DNA of 64,000 nucleotides, taken from NCBI RefSeq assembly GCF_038446665.1, contig NZ_CP151802.1:2108001-2172000 (forward strand), read 5' to 3'. The position numbers and the translations under genes were made by a program. The stretch comes from Lysobacter sp. FW306-1B-D06B (GTDB taxonomy: Bacteria > Pseudomonadota > Gammaproteobacteria > Xanthomonadales > Xanthomonadaceae). Below are positions 51,681-61,679 of the stretch, piece by piece. Within the stretch, counting starts at the first letter, position 1; every line of letters begins with the position of its first letter. The notes under the pieces were generated by a model. The model saw only the letters and a program-made list of their open reading frames with translations, had not been told where the DNA came from and ran no database searches.

Positions 51681-51866
51681 ATGCTCGAACTGGTCTCGGC
51701 CTTGTGCCTGGTGGCGGTGCTGGAAGGGCTGTTCCTGTTCGTCGCCCCCCGCGGCTGGAAACGGGCCGCCGAACAGCTCCACGCCATGCCGGACCGCCAC
51801 CTGCGGGTGGTGGGCGCGATCGTGGTCGGGCTGGGCCTGCTGTCGCTGTGGTGGATCCGTTCCTGA
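51681..51866 (+). CDS. DUF2065 small membrane protein (YjeT-like)
   Basis: 61 aa, two hydrophobic helices (ALCLVAVLEGLFLFVAP and VVGAIVVGLGLLSLWWI) flanking a short basic loop. Matches YjeT of E. coli in size, sequence type and position between hflC and purA. Function unknown; the fixed position suggests a link to HflKC. Confidence 0.9.
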   Translation: MLELVSALCLVAVLEGLFLFVAPRGWKRAAEQLHAMPDRHLRVVGAIVVGLGLLSLWWIRS

Positions 51867-53399
<1,533 letters not shown>

Positions 53400-53421
53400 G
53401 CGAAGCGTCGATCGAAAGAAC

Positions 53422-53450
53422 AAAAGGCCCCGCATTGCGGGGCCTTTTTG
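53422..53450. terminator. Bidirectional rho-independent terminator after purA
   Basis: Perfect 12-bp stem aaaaggccccgc/gcggggcctttt with a 3-nt loop, with T-tracts on both strands. Confidence 0.93.
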
Positions 53451-53493
53451 TTGGATGAGAAGTTCGAGGCCGCTACGACAACCACCCAGATGA

Positions 53494-53602
53494 AGCCCCT
53501 CTCCCGCTTGCGGGAGAAGGTGCCGGCAGGCGGATGAGGGTTGGCTGTCAGCGAGGCTGGCTTGCTTTCACTCCAACCCCTCTCCGGTGGGCGGAGAGGG
53601 CA
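53494..53602. repeat. Two REP-like palindromes, family 2
   Basis: 53494-53543 has cccctctcccgc-ttgc-gggag plus the tail gtgccggcaggcggatgaggg. 53574-53602 has the short form ccctctccggtgggcggagaggg. They lie between the purA terminator and the end of the opposing ExoD-like gene. Confidence 0.75.
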
Positions 53603-53608
53603 CTGAAG

Positions 53609-54250
53609 TCAGAACAGCATGTCGATCCAACGCGCGGCGACCGCGGCCAGGCTTCCTGACAGCACGCCGAACACCGTGATCGCCACGACGCCCGCACCCC
53701 ACGCCGCGCACAGCAGCCAGCCGTCGCGCTCCAGCAATGCGAGTGCGAACAGCAGCAGCAATGCACCGAACAGATAGTTCGTGAAGGGAATCGGCAGCGA
53801 GAGCAGCAGGCCCAGCAGCAACAGCAGCAGGCCGGTGAAGAAATCGGCGAGGCGGTGGTCGAGCAGCACCGGCAGGCGCGGCTTCACGACCTTCTCCAGC
53901 CGCGTCAGCCACGGCGCCAGCAGATCGCGGAAGCGCGCCATCGCATGACGGTGCGGGCCGCGTCGCGCGAGGAACTTCGGCAACCACGGCTGGCGCAGGC
54001 CGATCAGCAACTGCAGTCCGATCAGGATCACCAGCGGCCCGCTGACCGCGCCGCCGACGCCGGGAATCGGAATGAACGCCGGGATCGTCGAGACGAACAG
54101 CAGCATGCCGAACGAACGGTCGCCCAGGCCGTGCAGCACGTCGCCCATGCGCAGCTGCTCGTTGGGATCACCCGCGGCGAACACGTCCAGCAACGCCCGC
54201 GTACCCGCCTCGCGGTATTCGTGGCGATCGCGGTCAGCCGGAGGTGTCAT
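53609..54250 (-). CDS. ExoD-family membrane protein
   Basis: 213 aa. N-terminal soluble stretch (GDVLHGLGDRSFGMLLFVSTIPAFIPIPGVGGAVSGPLVILIGLQLL is the family core), then several transmembrane helices to the C-terminus (LLLLLLGLLLSLPIPFTNYLFGALLLLFALALLERDG). Described in rhizobia as affecting exopolysaccharide and alkali tolerance; role here unknown. Its ATG lies inside the end of the upstream CNNM-like gene, overlapping by 17 nt. Confidence 0.9.
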   Translation of the reverse strand: MTPPADRDRHEYREAGTRALLDVFAAGDPNEQLRMGDVLHGLGDRSFGMLLFVSTIPAFIPIPGVGGAVSGPLVILIGLQLLIGLRQPWLPKFLARRGPHRHAMARFRDLLAPWLTRLEKVVKPRLPVLLDHRLADFFTGLLLLLLGLLLSLPIPFTNYLFGALLLLFALALLERDGWLLCAAWGAGVVAITVFGVLSGSLAAVAARWIDMLF

Positions 54251-55571
54251 CCGTCACCGGCTCCGGTTCGGGGCGTCGGGAAAGCAGCAGCTTGTCGATG
54301 CGCGGGCCGTCCAGGTCCACGACTTCGATACGCCACTGCGCCCAGTCGAAATGCTCGCCGACATAGGGAATTCGGCCGAAATGCGCGATCACCATGCCCG
54401 CCGCGGTGTGGAAGTCGTGCTCATCCTCGTCGGGCAGGCGACCGCCGCCGATCAGCTCGCGCAGGTCTTCCACCGGCAGCGAGCCGTCGAGCAGGAACGA
54501 GCCATCCGGACGTTCCACCACCGGCGCGTTGTTATCGTCCTCGGCCTCGCCGCCGGGCACGCCGACGGAATGCACGCGGCCGACCACGGCGTCCATCAGG
54601 TCGGCGATGGTGACCACGCCGCTGATGTCGCCGTATTCGTCCACCACGAGCGCGAGCGATTGCTGTTCCTCGCGGAAGATCTCCAGCAGCTTCATCGCGT
54701 GCGTGGACTCGGAGACGAACAACGGCTCGCGCAGCTCCTTGAACAGGTCCGGTGCCTTCTCGTCGAGGCGGTCCAGCAGCGACTTCACTTCCAGGATGCC
54801 CAGCACTTCGCTGTCGTTGTGGCGGTACACCGGATAGCGCGAGAACGGCGTCTGCCGCATCGACTCCAGGTTCTGCGCGAAGTCGACGGACGCGTCCAGC
54901 CAGGCGATGCGCGTGCGCGGCGTCATCAGGCTTTCGGCGGTGCGGTCGCCCAGGCCGAGCACGCGGTTCATCATCTTGCGCTCGTCGTTGTCGATCACGC
55001 CCTGCTCGTGGCTTTCGCTCACCAGCAGGCGGATTTCCTCTTCGCTGATCTCGCTGCGCGCGTCGTCCTTCACGCCGAACATGCGCAGGAAAAAACGGTT
55101 GATCGCGCCCAGGCCCGCGACGGCGGGGCGCGCGATGCGCGACAGCCAGTACAACGGGATCGCGACCGCGCAGGCGATGCGCTCGGACGCGGTGAGGGCC
55201 AGGCGCTTGGGGATCAGCTCGCCGAAGATCACCGAGGCGGCCGTGATCAGCGTGACCGCCGTGCCCAGGCCGATCGGGCGGGCGTACTGGGCGGCATTGG
55301 GCCACGCGCCCTGCACCCAGCCGGCGATGGCCAGGCCGATGGACTCGCCGCCGAAGGTGCCGGTGAGGATGCCGATGGAGGTGATGCCCACCTGCACGGT
55401 GGACAGCAGATTGTCGGGGTGCTCAGCCAGCTCCAGCGCCACCTGGGCGCCGCGGCTCGTCTCGGACATCTGCTTGAGCTTGATCTTGCGCGAGGTCATC
55501 AGCGCCATCTCCGACATCGCGAAGAAGGCGTTGAGGACGATCAGGGCAATGACGATCAGGAGTTCCAGCAT
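54234..55571 (-). CDS. Hemolysin-family/CNNM-like transporter (DUF21-CBS-CorC_HlyC)
   Basis: 445 aa. DUF21 transmembrane domain (about 1-190, starting LELLIVIALIVLNAFFAMSEMALM), a CBS pair (about 215-340: LMTPRTRIAWLD, FSRYPVYRH, SLALVVDEYGDISGVVTIADLM) and a C-terminal CorC_HlyC domain (DGSFLLDGSLPVEDLREL). Members are Mg2+/Co2+ transporters or efflux factors; the hemolysin name is historical. Followed by the overlapping ExoD-like gene. Confidence 0.94.
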   Translation of the reverse strand: MLELLIVIALIVLNAFFAMSEMALMTSRKIKLKQMSETSRGAQVALELAEHPDNLLSTVQVGITSIGILTGTFGGESIGLAIAGWVQGAWPNAAQYARPIGLGTAVTLITAASVIFGELIPKRLALTASERIACAVAIPLYWLSRIARPAVAGLGAINRFFLRMFGVKDDARSEISEEEIRLLVSESHEQGVIDNDERKMMNRVLGLGDRTAESLMTPRTRIAWLDASVDFAQNLESMRQTPFSRYPVYRHNDSEVLGILEVKSLLDRLDEKAPDLFKELREPLFVSESTHAMKLLEIFREEQQSLALVVDEYGDISGVVTIADLMDAVVGRVHSVGVPGGEAEDDNNAPVVERPDGSFLLDGSLPVEDLRELIGGGRLPDEDEHDFHTAAGMVIAHFGRIPYVGEHFDWAQWRIEVVDLDGPRIDKLLLSRRPEPEPVTDDTSG

Positions 55572-55819
55572 GCGGTCCGTACCTCAGGATGGCAGGCTGG
55601 AGTGCACGCGCCGTGAGGGGGCGTGGCGGCGCTGGGCGGCCGTTCTGGGTCGTCGTCCATCAGATCTGAAGGGGGCAAGGAGGGGGAAAGCCAAGGGATG
55701 GTAGCAGGCCCGCCAATTTCAACCGCCGCATGGGCGCGCGCCTTTGACGCCAAACCGTCATAATTCGCCCCGCAGTCCCCACCGAGCCGGGCGTTCCGGC
55801 ATCACGAGGCCCCCTCAGC

Positions 55820-56446
55820 ATGTTCTCCCTGCAAACGATCTTCGGCCAAGGCAACCAGTTCTATACGCTGCTGGAGGAGGCCGCCGTCGCCGCCCACGAC
55901 AGCACCAAGGCCCTCCACGCGATGCTCAAGGCCGCCGATCGCCAGCCCGCGCTGGACGCCTTCAAGCTGGCCCGCCAGCGCGAACGCGACGCCTCCGACA
56001 AGATCAGCCAGGAGCTGGTCAACAGCTTCATCACCCCGATCGAGCGCGAGGACATCGAAGCCCTGGCCTCGGCGCTGTACAAGATTCCCAAGCAGGTCGA
56101 GAAGTTCGCCGACCGCTATTCGCTCGCCACGCGCCACCTGGAGCACATCGACTTCGCGCCGCGCGCGGCGATGCTCGAGCAGGCCTCGGCCGTGGTCGTG
56201 CAGATGGTGCAGCAGCTGCGCCACCTCAAGCTGGAGCCGATGAAGGCGCTCAACGACCAGCTGCGCTCGCTGGAGAACGAAGCCGACCGCCTGATGCTCG
56301 AGCTGTACCGCGACATCTATTCCGGCCGCCTGGACAACCTGCAGATGTTCCTGCTCAAGGAGTTCTTCGAGATCCTGGAGAAGGCCATCGACCGCTGCCG
56401 CGAAGCCGGCGTGGTCGCCTACGAAATCGTGTTGAAGAACTCGTAA
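55820..56446 (+). CDS. DUF47 family (PhoU-like) protein, Pit accessory
   Basis: 208 aa, all-helical, four-helix-bundle pattern as in PhoU/TIGR00153. TPIEREDIEALASALYKIPKQVEKFADRY (about 71-99) is the conserved core with acidic metal-binding residues. Twelve bases separate it from the phosphate transporter gene, the usual DUF47-Pit pair. Probably regulates Pit activity. Confidence 0.93.
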   Translation: MFSLQTIFGQGNQFYTLLEEAAVAAHDSTKALHAMLKAADRQPALDAFKLARQRERDASDKISQELVNSFITPIEREDIEALASALYKIPKQVEKFADRYSLATRHLEHIDFAPRAAMLEQASAVVVQMVQQLRHLKLEPMKALNDQLRSLENEADRLMLELYRDIYSGRLDNLQMFLLKEFFEILEKAIDRCREAGVVAYEIVLKNS

Positions 56447-56458
56447 GGGGCCGGGCCG

Positions 56459-57586
56459 ATGCTGACCCTGGTCCTGGTCGTGGTGTTCGCGGCGCTCGCG
56501 TTCGAGTACATCAACGGCTTCCACGACACCGCCAACTCCATCGCGACCGTCGTCGCGACCAAGGTGCTCTCGCCGATGCAGGCGGTGGCACTGGCGGCGA
56601 TCACCAACCTGCTCGGTGCGCTGTGGGGCACGGCCGTCGCCAAGACGATCGCCTCCGGCCTGCTCGACACGGGCGTGGTCGAAGTCACTTCGCAGCTGAT
56701 CCTGTGCGCGCTGCTGGGCGCGATCGTGTGGAACCTGATCACGTGGTGGAAGGGCCTGCCGTCCTCGTCCTCGCACGCGCTGATCGGCGGACTGTGCGGC
56801 GCGGCGGTGGCCGCGGCGAGCAACAACTGGCACTCGGTGATCTGGTCGCATCCAGCCGACCCCTGGTACAAGAGCGCCGGCGTGCTGTGGAAGGTCATCG
56901 TGCCGATGGTGTCCTCGCCGCTGCTGGGCTTCGCCGCCGGTTTCCTGGTGATGGGCCTGTTGTTTGCGATCATTTCCTTCATGGCGCGCAGCGGCGGCAT
57001 CCTCGCGCGCATGGCGCGTCCGCGCTGGGTCAATGCGTTCTTCGGCAAGGCGCAGCTCGCATCCGCCGCCGGCATGGGCTTCGCGCACGGCATGAACGAT
57101 GCGCAGAAGACCATGGGCATCATCGCGCTGGCGCTGGTGGGTGCGCAGTCGGCGGGCACGCTGGACAACCTGCCGTCGTGGCTGGCGTTCCTGCACCCCT
57201 CGAAGAACGCGCTGGAACACAACGACATCGACCTGTGGATCAAGCTGACGTGCGCCATCGTGATGGCCGCCGGCACCGCCGCGGGCGGCTGGCGCATCAT
57301 CAAGACGCTCGGCCACAAGCTGGTGAAGCTGCATCCGATCAACGGCTTCGCCGCGGAAACCAGCGCGGCCTCGGTGATCATGGCCGCGTCCACGCTGGGT
57401 ATTCCGGTCTCGACCACGCACAACATTTCGTCCGCCATCATGGGCGTGGGCACGGCCAAGCGCTTCAACGCCATCAAGTGGACCGTGGTGGAGAAGATGA
57501 TCTGGGCGTGGATCCTGACGATTCCCGCCGCCGGCGGCATCGCGTATCTGTGCTTTGAGATGTTCCGGATGTTCGGCTGGGCGTGA
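56459..57586 (+). CDS. pit: Low-affinity inorganic phosphate transporter (Pit family)
   Basis: 375 aa, about ten transmembrane helices. The two inverted Pit signatures are visible: YINGFHDTANSIATVVATKVLSP (about 17-39) and AHGMNDAQKTMGIIALAL (about 213-230). SSSSHALIGGLCG and IPVSTTHNISSAIMGVG are the two halves' second motifs. Proton-coupled uptake of metal phosphate. Cotranscribed with the DUF47 gene and ended by a strong terminator. Confidence 0.95.
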   Translation: MLTLVLVVVFAALAFEYINGFHDTANSIATVVATKVLSPMQAVALAAITNLLGALWGTAVAKTIASGLLDTGVVEVTSQLILCALLGAIVWNLITWWKGLPSSSSHALIGGLCGAAVAAASNNWHSVIWSHPADPWYKSAGVLWKVIVPMVSSPLLGFAAGFLVMGLLFAIISFMARSGGILARMARPRWVNAFFGKAQLASAAGMGFAHGMNDAQKTMGIIALALVGAQSAGTLDNLPSWLAFLHPSKNALEHNDIDLWIKLTCAIVMAAGTAAGGWRIIKTLGHKLVKLHPINGFAAETSAASVIMAASTLGIPVSTTHNISSAIMGVGTAKRFNAIKWTVVEKMIWAWILTIPAAGGIAYLCFEMFRMFGWA

Positions 57587-57621
57587 GACGCCGGGATTCG
57601 AGATTGGAGATTCGTAAAAGC

Positions 57622-57650
57622 AAAAGCCCGCCATCGGCGGGCTTTTTGTT
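57622..57650 (+). terminator. Rho-independent terminator after pit
   Basis: Perfect 10-bp stem aaagcccgcc/ggcgggcttt with a 3-nt loop and a following ttgttt tract. Preceded by gattcgagattggagattcg, again related to the neighbouring heptamer. Confidence 0.93.
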
Positions 57651-57662
57651 TGCATGATCCTG

Positions 57663-57732
57663 CGAATCCCGAATCCCGAATCCCGAATCCCGAATCCCGA
57701 ATCCCGAATCCCGAATCCCGAATCCCGAATCC
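57663..57732. repeat. Perfect heptanucleotide tandem repeat, ten copies
   Basis: Ten uninterrupted copies of CGAATCC (phase arbitrary; equal to GGATTCG on the other strand), lying between the pit terminator and the stop of the opposing hypothetical gene. A 7-nt unit changes frame with each copy, so it is non-coding by design. Perfect identity points to recent expansion by slippage. Confidence 0.95.
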
Positions 57733-57739
57733 CGAAGAA

Positions 57740-58150
57740 TCAGAACAGGTCGCCACCCGCCGACAGCATCCGCTCCATGCGATCACCCAGGCCGCCGATC
57801 TCCAGCACCAGCCGATCGATCTCCGACGCATCCAGGCCGTCGTAGGGGCGGTTCTCGCACAGTTGCAGATGCGGCACGCCATCGAGGTCGCCGATGGCGA
57901 GGTAGCCCACGCGGCTTTGCCAGTTGAAGATCAGCGCCTTCTTCGCGTCCAGGCCGGTGATCGGCGCGACCGCGGTGCTGACGCGCAGGTAGGGACGGCC
58001 GTCATCGTCGTCCAGTTCGGAGAGGAAGATCGCCTGGTGGCGCGTGCCGTGCTCGAGTGAGAGCTCGATGCACACGACGTCCACGTCATGATCGGTCAGG
58101 CGGAATTTCGCGGCCTGGAGGTGGCGGCGGATCGAGTCGAAGTTGCGCAC
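57740..58150 (-). CDS. Hypothetical protein, possibly YbjN/chaperone-like fold
   Basis: 136 aa. GTG start with AAGGAG 8 nt upstream. Alternating strands and helices (FDSIRRHLQAAKFRLTDHDVDVVCIELS, YLRVSTAVAPITGL, ALIFNWQSRVGYLAIGDLDGVPHLQLC, LVLEIGGLGDRMERML) resemble the YbjN or CesT-like chaperone layout, but similarity is not strong enough to assign. No export signal. The tandem heptamer lies directly downstream. Confidence 0.72.
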   Translation of the reverse strand: MRNFDSIRRHLQAAKFRLTDHDVDVVCIELSLEHGTRHQAIFLSELDDDDGRPYLRVSTAVAPITGLDAKKALIFNWQSRVGYLAIGDLDGVPHLQLCENRPYDGLDASEIDRLVLEIGGLGDRMERMLSAGGDLF

Positions 58151-58188
58151 GGGCGGCTCCTTCCGGGGGAAGCCGTTATGCTACCGCG

Positions 58189-58626
58189 ATGAGCAAGTCG
58201 CCTGCCGACGAATCGCATCGACGTATTCTCGCCGCGATCCGCGCGATCCCCGCAGGCGAGGTTGCCGGCTACGGCGAGGTCGCGCGGCGCGCCGGATTGC
58301 CGGGCCGAGCGCGGCTCGTGGCGAGGCTGCTTGGGCAGAACGAGGATCCGGACCTGCCGTGGCATCGGGTGCTGCGTTCGGACGGGCGCATCGCGTTTCC
58401 CGAAGGTTCGCGCGGATTCCGCGAGCAGAGCCAGCGCCTGCGCGCCGAAGGCGTGCGCATCGAGGGCGGCCGCGTGAAGGGCCAACGCGCCGCGGCGACG
58501 CTCGACGAACAAATGTGGGGCATGCCCACGCCCGCGCCCCGTGCGGCTGCGCGGCGCAGCGTGGCGGAAAAGCCCGCCAGGCCGGCCGCGAAGGCCGCTC
58601 CCAGGCGTCGCCAGGCCGGGCGCTGA
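58189..58626 (+). CDS. Alkyltransferase-like protein (ATL, MGMT family)
   Basis: 145 aa. MGMT-type DNA-binding domain: RILAAIRAIPAGEVAGYGEVARRAGLPGRARLVARLLGQN (12-51). The active-site motif reads PWHRVL (57-62), with Trp in place of the alkyl-accepting Cys of PCHRV. ATL proteins bind O6-alkylguanine and hand the lesion to nucleotide excision repair instead of repairing it. The Arg/Ala/Pro-rich C-terminal 35 residues are an unusual basic tail. Diverges from the preceding hypothetical gene by 38 nt. Confidence 0.92.
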   Translation: MSKSPADESHRRILAAIRAIPAGEVAGYGEVARRAGLPGRARLVARLLGQNEDPDLPWHRVLRSDGRIAFPEGSRGFREQSQRLRAEGVRIEGGRVKGQRAAATLDEQMWGMPTPAPRAAARRSVAEKPARPAAKAAPRRRQAGR

Positions 58627-58726
58627 CCCGCTGGCCGAAGGCCGGAGCGTCCGGCACCGCACGATCGTCCGCACGCACCCGCGCGGCTTCGCGCCGGCTA
58701 CCATGTAGCGCACCCGAGGAGTCGTG

Positions 58727-59383
58727 ATGTTTTCCAACCTTCCCCCCGTCACCAAGGCCCTGCTGATCGCCAACGGACTGGTGTTCGTGCTGCAGCTCGC
58801 CATCGGCGACGTCGCGCTCGCGCAGTTCATGCTGTGGCCGCCGCACAACGATGCCGAGCTGTACGGCGTCGAGTTCATGCCGTGGCAGCTGATCACCTAC
58901 GGCTTCATGCACGGCGGTTTCGCCCACCTGCTGTTCAACATGCTGGCGCTGGCGATGTTCGGCGCGCCGCTGGAGCACGTGTGGGGCGATCGCCGCTACC
59001 TGACGTATTACCTGGTCTGCATCGTCGGCGCGGCGCTGTGCCAGCTTGGAGTCGGTGTCTGGATGGTGTCGCAGGGCGGCGCCGCGTATCCGACCGTCGG
59101 CGCCTCCGGCGGCATCTTTGGACTGCTGCTGGCGTACGGCATGCTCTTCCCGAACCAGCGCGTGATGCTGCTGATTCCGCCGATCCCGATGAAGGCGCGC
59201 ACGCTGGTCATCGTCTACGGCGCGATCGAGCTGCTGCTGGGCATCACCAACGCGATGCCGGGCGTGGCGCATTTCGCCCACCTGGGCGGCATGCTGTTCG
59301 GCTGGCTGCTGATCCGCTACTGGCGCGGGCAGCCGCCGTTCCGGCGCAAGGGTGGACCGCCGCGCATGCGCGTGGTGCGCTGA
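58727..59383 (+). CDS. Rhomboid-family intramembrane serine protease
   Basis: 218 aa, about six transmembrane helices. Catalytic Ser127 in GASGGIFG and His185 in AHLGG; oxyanion motif HGGFAHLLFNM (62-72). GAGGAG 5 nt before the ATG (a GTG one codon earlier is possible). Cleaves transmembrane substrates within the membrane. Basic C-terminal tail. Ends in a hairpin shared with the opposing M13 gene. Confidence 0.94.
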   Translation: MFSNLPPVTKALLIANGLVFVLQLAIGDVALAQFMLWPPHNDAELYGVEFMPWQLITYGFMHGGFAHLLFNMLALAMFGAPLEHVWGDRRYLTYYLVCIVGAALCQLGVGVWMVSQGGAAYPTVGASGGIFGLLLAYGMLFPNQRVMLLIPPIPMKARTLVIVYGAIELLLGITNAMPGVAHFAHLGGMLFGWLLIRYWRGQPPFRRKGGPPRMRVVR

Positions 59384-59397
59384 GGTCCAAGAACGCG

Positions 59398-59433
59398 CGC
59401 CGTCGCTTCGAGTACTGGACTGAAGCGACGGCG
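59398..59433. terminator. Long perfect hairpin between convergent genes
   Basis: 12-bp perfect stem cgccgtcgcttc/gaagcgacggcg with a 12-nt loop, filling the space between the rhomboid stop and the M13 stop. No T-tract; likely a shared 3' end structure. Confidence 0.6.
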
Positions 59434-59435
59434 GA

Positions 59436-61439
59436 TTACGGAAACACTCTTATCTGCTGGTCCGCAGCCAGCTGCATCGGCGTGCCGGCCTTGCACGCGA
59501 ACGCCTCGCCGAACGGCGCTTCGTTGCGCAATGGTCCATTCGTGCGCCATTGCCCGGGGGCATGCACGCTCGTGGCGGCGCGCTGCTGCGCGACCTCCGC
59601 CGTCATCCGCTGCGGCCACAACGAGGCCCAGCCCTTGTAGAACGACTGTTGCGCGGTCTTCGCTGCCGAAGGCTCGGCCGCGCGGTGGGCCGAGGATGCG
59701 AGTTCCACGCCGATCAGATCGGCGATGTTCTCGTCCGCCGTCTGCGTGCCGTTGACGCGCGTGCCCTTCAGGTCCGGATAGTCGAAGCCCGAGTACTGCG
59801 CGGCGACGCGCTTGCTCAACGCGTCCCACGCCGAGGTTTCGGTCGGCGTCCACCAGTCGCGCAGTTCCTGCTTCGCATCGACGTAACGTCCGCGGTTGTC
59901 GAAACCGTGGCTGAGCTCGTGCCCGACCAGCGCGCCGTAGGAGCCATACAGCCACGCCGCGTCCTTGGAGGTGTCGAACACCGGCGGTTGCAGCATCGCG
60001 GCGGTCACGATCAAGCGGTTCTGCGTGATGTCGTAGGCCAGCGAAGGATCCTGCGGCAACACGTCCCAGCGACGGTCGGCGTTGCCGCGACCGATGCGCT
60101 TCATTTCCTCGCGATGGCGCCAGGTCGAGGCGATCAGCATGTTGCTGCCGAAACTGCCGCGACCCATCGGCTGCACGGTGTAGTCCAGATCGCGATTGGG
60201 CGTACCGACTTCGATCTTCAGCTTGTCGAGTTTCGCCTTGGCTTCGGCCTTCGCGGCGGCGCTGAAGCGCGTGTCGCGATCCAGTGCCTGGCCGAGCGCG
60301 TTACGGATCTGCGCGGCGATGTCTTCGGCGCGCTTGTCGGTGGCCGGAGAGTAGTAACGCGCGGCGTACTCGCGGCCCACCATCGGGCCGGCGGCGAGCG
60401 TGATCGCGTCGAGCACCTGCTGCGGTCGTGTCGGCGGGGCAGCGAGTCCGCGCAGCACACGGCCGCGGAATTCGAAGTCCGCATCGCGGAACGGCTTGGC
60501 CAGGTACGGCGCCATCGCATCGCCGACGCGCCAGCGCAGGTACGCCTTCCATTGCGCCGGCTTGAGACTGCCGACCAGGTTGTCCAGTTGCGAGAACAGT
60601 TGCGGGTTCGCCATCGACACGCGGTCGTCGGTCACGCCCTGGACCTTGAGGAAATCGCCCAGTTGCAGGCGCTTGTATTGCTTTGCCAGCGACTTGGTGT
60701 CGACCGGCGCGAAGTTCCGCCGCGGGTCGCGCAGGTCGACCAAGGACTTCGATGCGCTCGCGATGCGCGTCTCCAGATCCAGCACCGCCTGCGCATCGGT
60801 CTTGATCTGCGCCTGCGGCGTGCCGGTGAGTGCGAGGATCTGTTCGACGTAATTGCGATAGCGCCCCATCAGCGCCTGCGTGTCGGCGTCGTTGCGCGCG
60901 TAGTACGCCGGATCGGGAAGGCCGAGCCCGCCCTGTGCGAAGTAACCGATGTGGCGGTTCAGATCGTCCAGGTCGACATCGGCGCCGAAGTTGAACACCA
61001 CCGGGATGCCCACCTGGTGCAGCGCGGCGATCGCGGGCGGAATGTCCTTGGCGCTCTTGATCGCGTCGATGCGCGCGAGCAGCGGCGCGATCGGCTGTGC
61101 ACCATCGCGCTCCACCGCTGCTTCGTCCAGGCCGCTCGCCCAGAAATCGCCCAGCAGCTTCTGCACGTTGTTCTGCGGCGATTTCGATGCGGCGTCGAGC
61201 AGGTCCAGCTGCTGCTGGCGTGCTCGCGCGGCGAGTTGCTCCAGCGCCGACACCGAGCCCGACGCGGGCGGCGTCGTGTTGCTGCGCAGCCAGTCGGCAT
61301 TGGCGTTGGCGTAGAAGTCGCTGCAGGCGGTCGCCGCGGCCGGCGCCTTGGGCTTGGCGGCGCGCTTCTTCTGGGCCTCGGCGTGGGGGATGGCGATCAG
61401 GCAGACGGCCAGAGCGCAGACGAGCGGACGAAGGTTCAT
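59436..61439 (-). CDS. M13-family metallopeptidase with divergent substrate-binding motif
   Basis: 667 aa from the ATG that starts a signal peptide (NLRPLVCALAVCLIAIPHAEA). Zinc site HELSH (507-511) with third ligand Glu570 (DENIADL), His626 and Arg632 as in neprilysin. The NAYY substrate-backbone motif, intact in the neighbour (497-500), is replaced by LAYD here. Periplasmic oligopeptidase is the expected role; substrate preference may be altered. Paralog of the next gene. Confidence 0.93.
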   Translation of the reverse strand: MNLRPLVCALAVCLIAIPHAEAQKKRAAKPKAPAAATACSDFYANANADWLRSNTTPPASGSVSALEQLAARARQQQLDLLDAASKSPQNNVQKLLGDFWASGLDEAAVERDGAQPIAPLLARIDAIKSAKDIPPAIAALHQVGIPVVFNFGADVDLDDLNRHIGYFAQGGLGLPDPAYYARNDADTQALMGRYRNYVEQILALTGTPQAQIKTDAQAVLDLETRIASASKSLVDLRDPRRNFAPVDTKSLAKQYKRLQLGDFLKVQGVTDDRVSMANPQLFSQLDNLVGSLKPAQWKAYLRWRVGDAMAPYLAKPFRDADFEFRGRVLRGLAAPPTRPQQVLDAITLAAGPMVGREYAARYYSPATDKRAEDIAAQIRNALGQALDRDTRFSAAAKAEAKAKLDKLKIEVGTPNRDLDYTVQPMGRGSFGSNMLIASTWRHREEMKRIGRGNADRRWDVLPQDPSLAYDITQNRLIVTAAMLQPPVFDTSKDAAWLYGSYGALVGHELSHGFDNRGRYVDAKQELRDWWTPTETSAWDALSKRVAAQYSGFDYPDLKGTRVNGTQTADENIADLIGVELASSAHRAAEPSAAKTAQQSFYKGWASLWPQRMTAEVAQQRAATSVHAPGQWRTNGPLRNEAPFGEAFACKAGTPMQLAADQQIRVFP

Positions 61440-61597
61440 GGCGGCTCCGTACCGGGGGAGGGCAAGGTGGCCGGAGTCTAGCAATGGACGTGTGAGGCGG
61501 GCCGTTCACGCGACATCGCCGCATTCACCGGCCTTTCCCTTCTCCCTGCGGTCGCCGAAGGGGCGAAGGAAGCGCGCGCGGCGGCCATCGCAGTTTC

Positions 61598-61629
61598 GGA
61601 AAAAAGAAGGCCCGGGGAGCCCGGGCCTT
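61598..61629 (-). terminator. Rho-independent terminator of the downstream M13 gene
   Basis: 10-bp stem aaggcccggg/cccgggcctt with a 3-nt loop. On the minus strand it is followed by TTCTTTTTT, so it ends the gene whose stop is at 61680. Confidence 0.88.
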
Positions 61630-61679
61630 CGCGCGGCCGACGACGAGTGCGGCCGTGTCTTGCGCTTTGGCTTACACGA

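Noticed and set aside
55802..57655. 617-codon open frame on the minus strand
   Set aside because: Antisense to the DUF47 and Pit genes, whose motifs are intact.
57663..57732. Heptamer tract as part of a coding region with variable length
   Set aside because: It lies between a terminator and the stop codon of an opposing gene. Frames running through it encode only low-complexity Asn/Pro/Glu/Ser/Arg/Ile repeats without a credible start.
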